DNA of 64,000 nt from Turnera subulata (lineage: Eukaryota; Streptophyta; Magnoliopsida; Malpighiales; Passifloraceae). The DNA lies in contig JAKUCV010000349.1 in assembly GCA_028386065.3 (NCBI GenBank), positions 50,138 through 114,137 on the forward strand, read 5' to 3'. This document shows positions 1 through 11,523 of the stretch, piece after piece (within the stretch, counting starts at the first letter, position 1; each line of letters begins with the position of its first letter). A model generated the notes under the pieces. The model was not told the origin of the DNA. It saw nothing but the letters and a program-made list of their open reading frames with translations, and made no database searches. Made by a program: the position numbers and the translations under genes.

Positions 1-720
1 TGGGAACTTCGACTTTTGACAAAATCAACGTGTAACTCTGACCAATGGCAAAAAGAAGAAAAAAAAGAATAAGAGAGAAAAAAAGTTAGATTCTGGTCTA
101 TTTGGCGATATTGGATACGTCTTTGGCTTTCAACCAAAATGTAATTTAATTAGGGAATAGTTTTTTAATTTCAGTAGTGAATTTATATCACAAAAACCGA
201 CGTAAGCGCTATTATTGGGTATAGCAAAATATTATAGTAGTAGTAGGATAAGAAAAGAATCAAAATGAAAAAGATAAAAGAGAATCTCACATGGATCCAC
301 AGGCCCAATAACTTTACTCTCTATTTCGACACGTAATTGCAAAAGAAAGATTCTATGCGCAGCTAATCATATGCGCTCGATTAATTAAAGGCATTAAGAT
401 AAGGAAGAAGACATTAAGGCATGTCTTAAAAATAAATGCTCCAATTAAGAAGACTAGTTAATTGTTATTGTCACTGGCCGGCCCAAACCCAAAATACCCA
501 ATAATTGACTCGACCTTGACAAGTTGGCGTGAGAATCCAAGACCATAAGCACATGACGCGCCACCAGAACTCCGCGTCCAGCTAGCACACAGCCACCTCC
601 TTCGCCACCACCCCACCCACCCACCCAAAGCACCTTCTTCTCCTTTTCCCTCCCTAAACAAAAAAATAAATAAATAAACAAAAGAAAAAAAGAAAAGAAA
701 AAACGCGCCGTGGAATAGAA
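1..720. other. 5' flank of the TH1-like gene
   Basis: AT-rich flank with no convincing gene. A GGCCCAAACCC run at about 479-489 (reverse GGGTTTGGGCC) resembles the plant site II (TGGGCC) element common in promoters of housekeeping genes. A C-rich CCCACC run lies at about 610-630. I see no clear TATA box. Site II function here is inferred from motif shape only. Confidence 0.35.
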
Positions 721-1825
721 ATGAACAGATACAACAGCAACCGGCGCGTCCAGGTCGACGATTCGCAGCTCCCGCAAAACGACGACGATGAAGCGGCGGA
801 GGAGGAGAACGACAAGACGCGGCTGAGCACTTCCGGGAGCAACGTCAGCGACGACCAGGAGCCGTTCATGGGCGTCAAGGTCCGCAGAAAAGCGTCGCGG
901 CACCGGGACGTCAAAGGCGATTACATCGACGTGCCTTCGCATCCTAATATCATGAAGGTCCTGCAGAAACAAGGTAGGCTCGGTTCGGTTAGGTTTAGGT
1001 ACCTCCATTTTTTTTTTCTAGATTTCGATTCTCGCCGTTTTCTCGTTTCGCGGATTTTTGTTGCTCACGTACTGCGTCGTTTTGATCTGTTTTGTGTTTG
1101 TTTTTAGGGGACAAGCAGGTGCTCTTCGCCGACAAGGTGTTGAAATTCACCGGCTCGGGGAAGATGAAACGGCGCGTGTTGTTGATTACGGATTTTGCTG
1201 TTTACGTTTTTGACCCTGAGACCGACGCGCTTAAACGACGGATTATACTGGCGGCTGTTGAGAGGCTGTGTTTGAGCGAATTGAGTGATAATTTCTTGGC
1301 GATTATTATTCCAACGGAGTATGATCTGCTCATCGCTAGCACGCTAAAGACCGAAATTGTTAACGCCATAGTTGAAGCTACTAAATCCGCGTCTAACTTT
1401 GAACTTGACGTGGCTTTTGCCAATAGGTAAAAAACTTTTGGAGTTTAATTGATTCGCAATCCATTTTCTGCTTGTACTTGGTGTTTTTGGGTTAGTCTTA
1501 TCGATTTGAGGTTGCAGTTTGTGTTTTTTTGGTGGGATTACTGTTGGTTTTGATGGGTCTTCTTGTTATTGCAGCTTCGAATACAACGCAGCATCTGATC
1601 TGGTTAAGGAAGTTCAATTTGAGGAAGTTGAAGGTTAGCAATTTCGAACTTGGGAACTATCGTTTAATGTATGGGAGGATTCTTTGTATTCCCGGCTATT
1701 ATGCATTTTTATCTGGTTCATGTTCCGATATCTTGCGAGTGATCATATGTGCTTCTATAGCAATTGCCATTCATTTTGTGTTGTGGATTTCAGGTGGTGT
1801 TAGAACAAGAATTGTGAGGAAGTGA
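721..1825 (+). CDS. Myosin TH1 (PH-like) domain protein, 220 aa
   Basis: Four exons, 721-973, 1108-1426, 1575-1633 and 1794-1825, join in frame with GT-AG introns to give 220 residues. The N-terminal ~75 residues are acidic and low-complexity. The rest resembles the TH1 tail domain of class I myosins: KMKRRVLLITDFAVYVFD, then an ISLS-like strand (LSELSDNFLAIII), and a C-terminal FEYNAASDLVKEVQFEEVEGG segment. TH1 domains in myosin I bind acidic phospholipids through a PH-like fold. No motor domain is present, so this is a stand-alone TH1 protein and a membrane-lipid adaptor role is only inferred. The ATG at 721 is the first in frame and begins a clean exon. Exons 3 and 4 are short but both phases agree. 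The family is fairly clear, the role unknown. Confidence 0.75.
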
Positions 1826-3109
1826 GTTGCAGCCGGAAATGTGCATTCTTATGTTTATAGAGTACTCTGGATGCTGGAGCTGTGCATATTAAGGATTGAA
1901 GATTTGTTATCCGATTTTCGTGTGTGGTTGTACTCGGTATCAATTCTGACCCCAGTTGCGAAGATGTATGTGTTGTCCTTGTTTCCAGTATCTGTTTTTC
2001 CCCTGTGTAATTGTTGTTTAGAAGATTTATGATTCTTTGGTGACGCTTCCAATTCTTATTCCAGTGTGAGAAATTTTGGTTACCTCTTGAGTAATACAAG
2101 ATTTATTCCCTATTGATGCCAATCCTTCTTGGTTCTTAAATTATGTCTGTGGGAGATAAACAATTGGTTTTGTGCACGGGTTGAACCTTTTTTTGTTGGA
2201 ATAATGCATACTAGTGAGGGTAAAAGAATTGAATACGTTTTTGAATTTGACAACAGCGTGGTACTGGTACTTGAAGGTGTATTACAGTCAACATCCTGAA
2301 ACAACATTGATGGAATGAAAGCGTTTTACCCAAAGAGACTTCATACCCAGAATAACAGCTCCCTGCTATAGCTCTGTGTTTAGACATTGACTCTTTGTTA
2401 GATCTAACTACTGGATTTTGTAGATACTTGCGATTTATAACAGTTTATTTTATTTTATTTTTCTGGGTAACCTTTATGAGCTAATCGTCATGGAATAGGA
2501 CACATTTTTAGTGTCCCAGGGAATCGGGACCAGAGTATAGTCATGTCTATCAGTAATCTTCTGTGGATGACGGGATTCCTCTCCATTATTCCCAGCTCGT
2601 CTGGAACCAACAGGTCTGATGAATATGCCCTTGCCCTTCACTGTCAGGCCTTTCAAGGGGCAAAGTACAACTGGATCCCTCTTTCATGGATTCCCTTTTT
2701 ATTTCTGATTTATTATTACAATAGAAAGCTAAATGTGGATAGCCTTCATGAGGCAAGAACCATGCCCGCCAAATAATAAGGATGGGAGCGGAGGGGACAT
2801 GTTCTAAGAGCTCTGTGTTCATGAGAGAGGGTGAGAGGGAGAGTGAGAGGGAGAGGGAGAGCCCAACTCCAATGGGTTGAGAATCCATTATACAGAATTA
2901 TCAAGCAATGACAATGAACCCCGTTTCCTTTTCAATTTAGTTGGATAATGTTTGCTAAAGTGGATTTTGCGGCCAAATTTGCCATGGAAATAGGATGATA
3001 CATGGACAAACTCAAACAACTAAAACTAAATCATCAATTCAAAATCATCTCAAATAAGGAAAAAAAAAACAAAAAATTATGACACCTACGACCAAAAGAG
3101 GAGACAACC
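1826..3109. other. Intergenic, 3' flanks of convergent genes
   Basis: Holds the 3' end of the TH1-like gene and, further on, that of the LRR kinase, which converge here. A degenerate GA-rich microsatellite lies at about 2822-2862. Short open frames in 2470-2890 show no recognisable domain. No RNA gene seen. Confidence 0.4.
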
Positions 3110-5165
3110 TCATTGAGGGGCAGATGAGGTACCGCCAACTACAGCTGCCTCAGGTGTTGGCGTTGAAAAGACAATCTCTGGATTAGTTTCGGAGGATGGT
3201 CGGTTTTCAGTATTGTCTCGCCTAATATCCTCCACCATTTTTAGTACATCTCTCATTTTTGGTCTCTGCTCTGGCACCCTCACTACACAAGCTAGCCCAA
3301 TCTGTAACATCTCTACCATTTCCTCCTCAATATTGGCGTGTCTTAAGAGCGCCACATCAAATACTTCAGCAGTCCACTCTTCTCTGACTACAGAATTCAC
3401 CCACCTCACCAAGTGAACAACCTCGTCCCCACCAGCCGCGATGGTGGGTGACTTTCCGGTGAGAAGCTCCAGCAGCAAGACCCCATAGCTGTAGACATCA
3501 GACGCGTGAGTTGCTTTCCTGGAGTCTGTAACTTCTGGGGCACGGTAGCCTGCAGTCCTCATTACTGGTGGGGGCATTGGGCTCATCAATGTTGCCAAAC
3601 CAATGTCAGATACACAACCGTATCCTTGAGAGTTTAGGAAGATATTTGAGGATTTTATGTTTCCATGGACGAGCTTCCCTCCATTCTGTGTGTGGATGTG
3701 AGTGATGCCCCTTGCAGCGCCAATTGCAATCCTTAGCCTTGTTTCCCAGTTGAGTGGAGTCTGGCCTTCCCCTTTTCTACCTGCAAAATGTTGGTATCTG
3801 TATTAGCTACATCTCTGCAACCTGCAGTCACATGACTGCTAACAGCTTCCAAAAGTAACATGTATTTGAAGGGTATCATCAAATCATAGAAAAAACAAGG
3901 ACAAAGAGCTTAAGATTGAAAATTGGATACTTACCATGTAACATAGCAGAAACACTCCCCTGTTCATAGTAATCAGACACTGTAAGTTTCTCATCCTTGG
4001 AATAGTAATATGCCCTCAGGGGAGACACATTAAGATGCCTAATACTTCCAACCACTTCCAACTGCTGCTCAAACTCCTTTTTACCCACAGTAACTTCCTT
4101 TAGTCTCTTCACCACTACCGTGGTTGCATCCTCAAGAGCAGCCTTATAGGTTATCCCAAAGGTTCCCTTACCAAGAACCTCAGCAGATGCCCTTAATAAG
4201 TCCTCCAAGTCAAATGCAAGGCTAGTGTCCTCAAAGAATACAAGCCTGTTATTCTTATCCTGGCTCTCTGAAATTTTTTTCTCTGAAGATGCTTCTTTCT
4301 TCTGTGACTTTGTTGGTAAACCACCTTCTCTTTCTTTCTTAGAATAGCGGCAAATCATCAATAGAGCAATGACCACGAACCCCAATACACAGCCTCCTAA
4401 TACAATCCCCAATATTGCAGATTCACTCAGTTTCTTGGATTTCTTTGATGGTGGAGCACTGGGTGGCTGAACTGGGAGAGCTGGAGGGAGAGCGGTTTCT
4501 GATAAAAGATGATTACCAGAGAAAACCGAGCTTGGAAATCTTTCAAGAGATTTGGGGACCGGTCCAGTCAGATTGTTGTTAGATAAATTTAGCTGTTGTA
4601 AACTAGGAATATTTATATCAGGAATGGCACCTGAGAGTGAGTTGTTTTCAAGGTTAAGAGCTGTGAGGTGAGGCAAATTAGATATTGAAGGAGGAATGTT
4701 CCCAGTAAAGCCATTGTAAGAAAGATTAAGAATTGTGAGATTGTTCCAAACCGAGAAATCCCAAGGCAATGGGCCTGAGAATTTGTTGGACTGAAGATAA
4801 AGCATGGATAAGTTCTTGAGCCTGGAGAAATCAGCAGGGAAAGAACCTGATATACTATTGGATCTGAGGCTTAGGATCTCAAGTGCTGATAAACGACCAA
4901 GAGTGTTGGGTGGGATTGGACCATGAATTCCCAACCCAGGCAACCTTAGGGCTACTACTCTGGACTGATCACTATTACAGGTCACTCCTGTCCAGTTGTT
5001 GCAGACAGAGGTGCTAGCATTCCATGTGAGAGAGCGTGAGTGACTGATATTGTAAAGAAAATCTAGCAAAGCTTGTTTGTCTTCAACTGGGTCGGCATTG
5101 GTTGACAACAAAACCACTCCAAAAACAAGAAATGCAGAGAAAATGAACTTCAATACCATGCTCAT
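3110..5165 (-). CDS. LRR receptor-like kinase, probably inactive (LRR-III type)
   Basis: Two exons, 5165-3935 and 3780-3110, join in frame (phase 1) to give 633 residues, normal for LRR-III receptor kinases such as the At4g23740 type. In order: signal peptide, LRR N-cap with [16 protein letters not shown], about five LRRs, a Pro/Ser spacer, a membrane span near residues 250-275 ([20 protein letters not shown]), then a kinase-like domain. The glycine loop ([13 protein letters not shown]) and beta-3 lysine (VVVKRLK) are kept, but HRD is replaced by HGN (VHGNIKSSN) and DFG by DIG. That predicts a pseudokinase acting by scaffolding at the plasma membrane. The frame runs four codons further upstream but there reads TTG, so I start at the ATG at 5165; ATG 5159 is also possible. 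A leader intron is possible (GTAAGT near 5690) but unproven. Confidence 0.9.
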
Positions 5166-7745
5166 TTTTCCTCTCAATTTAGAACGGAACCAATCTACCT
5201 GAAGCAGTATTCCACTTGAAGCTGCCTATCCAAATCCTGGTTATATCTACATGAACGGGTGGAAGATAAACCAGAATTAGAAACAGAAACACAAACGCAC
5301 TGTGGCGTATATTAAAAGCATAGAGATCTATTCAAAAACGGAATCAATTGTCTCTTGACACTTTTTTAATTAGGTCCCATTGGTCAAAGTTAACAGCTAA
5401 AGCATGATTTACAAAACCTACTACAGTTGCTGTCTGTTGACTTTTGCACCATGTTTTGCCTAACTTGTTTGGTTTAATTGGTTGCTGAAAAGAAAACAAC
5501 AAGAAGCCAGAACAAGAAGCAAAGATTTCATGTTCCGCACATGGGTGCCGCCTCAAACAACTCTCTGGTAGTCTGGTTATGTTCTTTTGTTTCCCTTTAA
5601 CTTTAACTTCCTCGTAAACAAAACAGATACTAAACCACAACAAGAAAAAAGATTGCAGGACACAAAGAAATGCAGAGTAGACACAAACTTACTGGATATA
5701 TGATTGCAGATCACATCAGAACTGTTTAAAGAACTGAAACCAGACAGCTCTCCACCTTCATAAGTTCAGTTTCTCTCCAAGAAGACAAAGACAGAAACTC
5801 CCCATCAATGGCAATAGCACTTGAAGAAGGGTACACACTACATACAGTATTGTGGGTATATTCTTGGTTAAAAAATTTAAAAAAAAAAACCAAGAAAGTA
5901 GCAGGGGGGAGTACGATTTGACAATGATAAACGATGATTAGAAATGATAATGAATATGAGCTGTTTTTGCTTGGGAGGGCAGGATCACATGCAAGACACT
6001 ATAAGATAATGATTGAGAAGCAAAGTCCATGCATTAGCGCTAAGTGCCATTAGTATTTTATAGCGTACGAACAGGAAGGTGCATGTGGTGACAAAGGAGA
6101 GACAAAATATTAAAACAAAGCATTAGAAGCTACTACTGACCATAACCAACCACGGCCGCTGTAGTATTACTTGTATTTGTATTGTTCACTAATGTGTTCT
6201 ACCAAACTGTGGGCCACAGGGTACATGGAGCTCCAGCGTTTCGCGCCACGGATGCTTCTTCCAAGCAGCAATGTGCCATATCCTATCCCCTAGCTCTGTG
6301 CAATTTTTTACTAGTACTTGATTAGTTAATTGGAACTTGCTGACCAAATATAATGTAAGACTATGCAGTAATAATTACACATGGGCGGTGAGGATTGCGT
6401 CATTTTGGGGACTTCTTATAAAGTCTTGTCGAATTGAATGAAGATAAGTACTGCGAACGATTTTTTTTTAAAAAAAAAAAGAGCTGAAAAAGACAAAGTA
6501 AACAGGATGGTAAACAAGATTTGTCGCTCTCTGGTAAAGATGATTTGCGGGTTCAATCTTTCTTTTTCTCTTTTGAATTCAAACTTCTAATTCCACATAT
6601 TGGGTAAGCAGTGATTCAGCCAAGTACCCATTTTTAAAAAAATTATATCAATAAAAAGTCTAATCAAACACTGGACAGTTTATTGGGTAAATTTTTATGT
6701 AGCATCAAAGGTTACTTTCTCTGTATTTGGGGTAATTGGTTTATATAAACCTTTTTGGCTCTTAAGGGTAAATGAAATCTTACTGTTCTGCTAAAACGTT
6801 AAAGAACTTGACCAATTAGCTGAGATGATTTAAGAAAAAGAGCAGTACTGCGCTTTGTACAGAATATTGTACCTATGAATTAAAAAGGAAAAGAATACTA
6901 TAAAAGACGTTTTACAATTAATTATATTGATAGATTTGATGGACCAATATTTATGATGAGTTTTCCAATAGGAGCCCAAAGCCAATGGAGCCACGCTAGA
7001 GAAGTATTGGCGACATTAACAAGACAGGATACTGTGGTTCCCCACTTCTCCAACCCCTCTGGGCTCTGTCACCTGCAACGACAAAAACTCTGACAAAATT
7101 TCTACTTGAAGCGAAAATCACATTTCATGCACGGAAATTAATGAAACGTTGATATCCATGCACTATCCATTCATAACTGTATGGAAGGAAGGGTATATTC
7201 TTTTTTAAATCAAAATTGCTTAAACAAGTACTATAATTAATGTCTATCACCAGTACATTTAACGCCCAAACAATATATATCAGCATTGGCATACACGAAG
7301 TTACACAAATTTGATTTTTGTTGATTTGTTGGAATGGTGTTTCGTGTTTGGACACCTTTGTTTGATCCAGATCTTTAGGTAGGGAGGGATTTGGGGCTAA
7401 ATTTATGTCATAATAAAACTTTTCACTCCCTTAAAAAAACATGGTGTATTTTATTTGATTTTTTATCATGAAAATTACATAAATAACACATATAAGTTGC
7501 GTAACCTTACATCCAAAAGAAAGCCCACTACCACCATTTGGCACATTTATATACATGGCTTGACCTCTTTTTTTTTTTTTGGGGAAAAAGGCATCGTATC
7601 GTTGATCAATACCGATTATATTTTGACATTATACCCTATTTTTAGGGAAGACTGTCACTAGGGCAGGACACCTGCACGCTCCAAGCGTCAAAGACTATAA
7701 TTCAATTTTAGACTTAACAGTTAGCACCCACACTATGAAATGCTA
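5166..7745. other. Intergenic, upstream of the LRR kinase
   Basis: AT-rich with long A and T runs (5875-5890, 6460-6480). About 5166-5900 should hold the leader and promoter of the minus-strand kinase. A GGGTTCAATC stretch near 6550 resembles a tRNA B box but I could not build a matching A box or cloverleaf. No gene supported. Confidence 0.35.
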
Positions 7746-7890
7746 CATTCGACTGCATCATATAAATAAGACTAACTAGAAGCACTGAGGATCGATCCCA
7801 AATCCGGATAGTTATGGAAGGTCGTATTCAACGGCATCAAATAATCGACATTTAACTGGGAGCGCCAAAGATCAAACCCAAATCATGTCA
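7746..7890. repeat. Diverged tandem duplication, ~79-bp period
   Basis: Two diverged copies start near 7746 (CATTCGACTGCATCA) and 7825 (TATTCAACGGCATCA). Each continues into an ACT-rich segment and ends in a GATC..CCCAAATC block (about 7790-7804 and 7870-7884). The reverse strand of those end blocks resembles a pol III B box, so the unit might be an old tRNA-derived fragment. That origin is speculative. Confidence 0.4.
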
Positions 7891-7898
7891 TCCTAATC

Positions 7899-8264
7899 CT
7901 ATAATGAAGTGATGGAGGGGTTGACATTTGATTTGTTGAATATCTGGGAATTTCTATTGGACAAAACCGCCACCGGGCACCGTAGCCATAAATCATTAAA
8001 CGAGCGCCAATCAATAGTGACGGTTATCTTCGGTGGCATTTGCAGCAGTAGTCCGTTCATTATAGTTAGCACGTGCAACTTATTATCAACCACCACGCGC
8101 TGTACAGGTAAGTAAGGCACACTATAATGGTCTTGATAGTAGTCAAGGGACAGCCAGAAAAAAGTGGGCCCTTTGGTCCACATGTGGGTATCCAGAATCC
8201 AAGACCACCCCCCAAACTTTGGTCCTGATTTCATTTCATAAGTGAATTCAAAGTCTTCACCCAT
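7899..8264 (-). other. Unrecognised open frame, 121 codons
   Basis: An ATG-to-stop frame on the minus strand, rich in Trp, Tyr and Phe, for example FGGWSWILDTHMW and FFWLSLDYYQDHY. I recognise no family. It has no clear splice partners and sits in repeat-rich sequence. It could be a decayed gene fragment, a small lineage-specific gene or chance. Only the open frame is supported. Confidence 0.15.
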
Positions 8265-8297
8265 TTGCCGACACCTCTTTTGTATTTAAAATATTTG

Positions 8298-8465
8298 TTG
8301 AAATTATCTAGAACAATTAGATATACCCATTTCTTCCATATTCCTTTGTTCTCTTATTCAAGTATGCTCCTCCCTTGAATTTGAAACCAAGTTGAAATCA
8401 ACTAGAACAATTAGAAACCGTTCTTTTTTTCATATTCTTTTATTCAATTATGCTCCTCTCTTGAA
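8298..8465. repeat. Diverged tandem duplication, ~94-bp period
   Basis: Two copies, about 8298-8377 and 8392-8465. Each starts with TTGAAAT..CTAGAACAATTAGA and ends with TTATTCAA.TATGCTCCTC.CTTGAA. They differ by scattered substitutions and small indels. Function unknown. Confidence 0.6.
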
Positions 8466-8782
8466 ACGAAAATTCGGTAAGAATTCCCTTTTGATGATTT
8501 GGGAGTTAATAATTTCTACTATTTGATAATATGTGAAGTATAATTATAAAAGTAAGGGTGCAAGATGTATCATTATAAAGATGGGGTTCTCATCGTAACG
8601 AGATGCAACAATATGTCACAAATATAAATTTTTAATACAAAGTGCGGTCAAGTACTTCTAAAATATGCAATGTTTAAAATAAATATTATTCCTTTATCAA
8701 GCGAGTACGCTAGAAAAAAATAGAAAAATTGTTAGTTGCCACTGTTTTTGTGAAGTCGTGAATCGTAGATGACATATAATAG

Positions 8783-9053
8783 TAGTCTCTTGTCCCTTGT
8801 TTTTAGGCTTTTTATTTTATTTCACAATATAAGTCGTTTTAAAATTTCAAGAAGCATTAAATTATTTTTGTCTATATTTATCCTTATATTAAATTAGTTG
8901 TTTTAGGCTTTGTATTTTCTTTAAGTTTTGTTGTTGGAATAATAAAAAAGATAAATTGGTAATCTAAATATTTTATGAGATTAGGCTCATTTAATACTTT
9001 TCTTAAAAATTGTACAAAATCCTTAAACGACTTATATTAGAGACAGAAGGAGT
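8783..9053. mobile_element. Stowaway-like MITE (Tc1/mariner type), ~270 bp
   Basis: The right end read in reverse starts TACTCCTTCTGTCTC and runs to AATATAAGTCGTTT. The left end starts TAGTCTCTTGTCCC and also reaches AATATAAGTCGTTTT (8826-8840 against 9025-9038). This matches the plant Stowaway terminal consensus (CTCCCTCCGT and a nearby TATAAGTCGTTT) flanked by TA. The left arm carries about 25 extra T-rich bases. There is no coding capacity. Confidence 0.65.
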
Positions 9054-10524
9054 AATAATTAGTAGCATGACAATATGCACTAATTATGTCCACTCACAAT
9101 AATTACACTCTTTAACATAATTAGACATCCACCTTGTCGGGAAAGTTGAGAGAGAGACACATTAGGCCATCAATTCAAGGGAATAAATATTGAAGGTTAA
9201 GAGAGGATAGATTTGGTTGGAAGTTACTGCGTGTGTTTTTACAAAAATTGGTTTGGACTTCCTTGGCATAGGCCGAAGAAAAGTAAAGAAATCTCATAAG
9301 ATGTGGATGGTAAAAATTTTCCACCGCGTTTTTCACTTTGATTAATCTAGATCTGACCCCGGTATATTTGGATGTGTTGGGTGAATCTCTCAATAAAAAA
9401 AATTATACATAAAAATTTCGACCGAGATTTATTTAAGCTAAACGGATATGTTTATCGTTCATCAACCCCACATTGGAAAAACAATTGTACAAATTAATTG
9501 GCCAGGCTATGGTTTTGGAACAATGGCGTGGGCGGACCAAATTATAACTTAGCCGATACAGATTGATAATGTCATGGTGTTCTTTCTTTCTTTTTTTTCT
9601 TTCTACTATTATGATTCTTGCAGATAAGTTCAACACAAAAGTCAGAGATTTACTATTGGTTGGTATTGTAAAGTGTTGACCAGTCCGTATCATGGATTAT
9701 TATTATTATAATTTGCCGATTAGTCATCAATGGGACACAAATCGGGTAAAAGTTTGGTTAATGGCTACGTCATACATAGAATAAAAAAAGGTCATACACG
9801 GGTCATTGGGGAATTCTAAACAACGAATAGGTAACTAAACTTAAGAATCAATTTGTAATGCTTATCCAACGAAAAGTTTTCAGAGTCTTCTGAAAGTGGA
9901 GACCGGACTATTGTTATTCTGAAGTAGTGTAAATAGGCAGAAGGGAAGGCAAGTATTTTTGGTGCAAATAGAAAGAAAGGACGCGTAAGAAACAGATTAT
10001 GGATTCACATAAATTACGTAATAATAGGCTAATTAAAATTCTCCACATGATTTTGATCTCTTTGTGTGTCTCTTTGTTTTATAATAACATGTAAGCTACA
10101 ATGTACATTGAATGACAAGGATCAAAGGGACCTCCACCAGATCTAATTTTTGGTTGAGATAGTTATTAGAAATGGTACCGAAATCCATTATGATTAAGCA
10201 CTTGCTTGTTTAAATCCCCACGTCTAAACTTTTACTTGAGAAAGAGTGTTAGAGTATAAGACTAAAACTAGTCCAAGAGCCTAAAAAGGCTTTGCAAGGC
10301 ATTACATTTGATTACATCTAACCAAAATCGTGTGCGATTAAGTTATATGATTTTAACAAAAGTGGTAAGTGGTAACCCACTCTCTATCATGTCCAAAAAA
10401 AAAAAAAGAAAAAAAAAAGCTCAATCTCTATTCTTTTGCACTAATTTCCTAAGTCGATTTAGCCCATCTTTAAGACACATCAACCACCACTTATCCGTGT
10501 ATTATGGGATGACAGAAACCGGGT
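9054..10524. other. Intergenic, no gene seen
   Basis: AT-rich sequence with several chance open frames on both strands, none with a recognisable domain. Homopurine A-runs at about 10390-10420. I see no RNA gene or clear mobile element. Confidence 0.35.
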
Positions 10525-10597
10525 GGTTTGGCAGCCCAGAGGGCATGCATAGTGGGCCTGTAACCCACAGTATCTTGGATCGAAACCGGGCTTTAAT
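10525..10597 (+). pseudogene. Initiator-Met-tRNA-like pseudogene
   Basis: The 3' two thirds follow plant tRNA-iMet closely: an anticodon stem GTGGG/CCCAC around loop CCTGTAA (10557-10563), then a T arm with ATCGAAA loop at 10579-10585 and a GGGCTTTAAT 3' end. The loop would carry anticodon TGT (10559-10561) where iMet has CAT. The D arm is distorted and a few bases too long. The 5' acceptor strand does not pair with CTTTAAT. This looks like a decayed tRNA copy rather than a functional tRNA-Thr. Positions of the 5' end are approximate. Confidence 0.5.
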
Positions 10598-10718
10598 AAA
10601 TGGCTTACTTCCGGGGTCAAAGTTTCTAATTTCTCCTCAAGTAACGCCGTCGTTTCATCCATTGCAGTTTTCAGCCATCATATATGTCGTGTCGACATCT
10701 TAGTGGTTCACAGCTACA

Positions 10719-10736
10719 CGATATATCGATATATCG
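10719..10736. promoter_or_regulatory. 18-bp perfect palindrome in promoter region
   Basis: CGATATATCGATATATCG is its own reverse complement. It lies about 800 bp upstream of the split start codon of the hAT-derived gene and about 290 bp before its first exon end. A dimeric factor site is possible, chance in AT-rich DNA also. Confidence 0.3.
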
Positions 10737-10892
10737 CCAAAATAGCAAAAAAATCTAAAAAAAATTTAAAAGCAAAATTGGAAACGAGAAAAAGAGAGGA
10801 TTAATTGGATCAAACAAAAAAGGACAGCGCAGAATGACGAAGGAGGAGGGAAGGGAAGGGCAAACGAAGGGCAAAACAGAAAAAAAAGAATC

Positions 10893-10901
10893 AAACCCTA
10901 A
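10893..10901 (+). promoter_or_regulatory. Telo-box AAACCCTAA
   Basis: A perfect telo-box just upstream of, or within, the 5' leader of the hAT-derived gene. Telo-boxes are common in plant promoters of genes expressed in dividing cells. Function inferred from the motif only. Confidence 0.45.
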
Positions 10902-11013
10902 GCTCCAAAATCTCGCGATAAATAAAAAAGGAAAATAGGCAAAAACAAACTCCCCAAATCTGCAAACCTCCGATTATCTCTCCGTGGTGAAGACTCGGCT
11001 TCTCTCTCTCCCC

Positions 11014-11475
11014 GTAAGCTCCTTATATATTTCTCGCTATTTCTCGTTAATTCCCTGCAACTTTTCCCTCTTCTTTTCTCTTCCTACTACAACGTCTTCC
11101 ATTCCTTTCATCACCTGAACAATAATTACATAATTTCAGTTCCATTTTATAGTTTGTAGGATTAGCATTAAGCTAGCTAAGATTTTAGCTGTTTGGTTAC
11201 TGAGGAAATGAGTGAAGTTTCTATGCTGCATCTCCTCCCAAACGCCATCACTACTGGAGGAGAGAAATGCAAAATCCGGATTTGTAGCGAAAATAGATAT
11301 TATTTTTTGCTTTTTTTTTTTTGGGAATTGGTGTTTTATGGAATTAATGATGCACCCGAATTTCAATTGATGATAGTTTTTAGTTAATTTTGGGGGTTAA
11401 GTAATGTTAATAAAGCTTATGGATTCTCGTTCGTTTTTCTTATCACCGCGCTTTGTTGTTTGTTCCTTTTTGCAG
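11014..11475 (+). other. 5'-leader intron 1 of the hAT-derived gene
   Basis: Donor CCC|GTAAGC after 11013 and acceptor TTTTTTGCAG ending at 11475. It separates a noncoding first exon from a small exon (11476-11524) that carries only the first base of the start codon. Confidence 0.6.
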
Positions 11476-11523
11476 GTCAACGGTTTGACCACAGAACACC
11501 AATTCGTCGATTTCTGCGTGATC

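Noticed and set aside
10308..10703. Plus-strand 131-codon frame
   Set aside because: Overlaps A-runs and the tRNA-like remnant; no domain or splice support.
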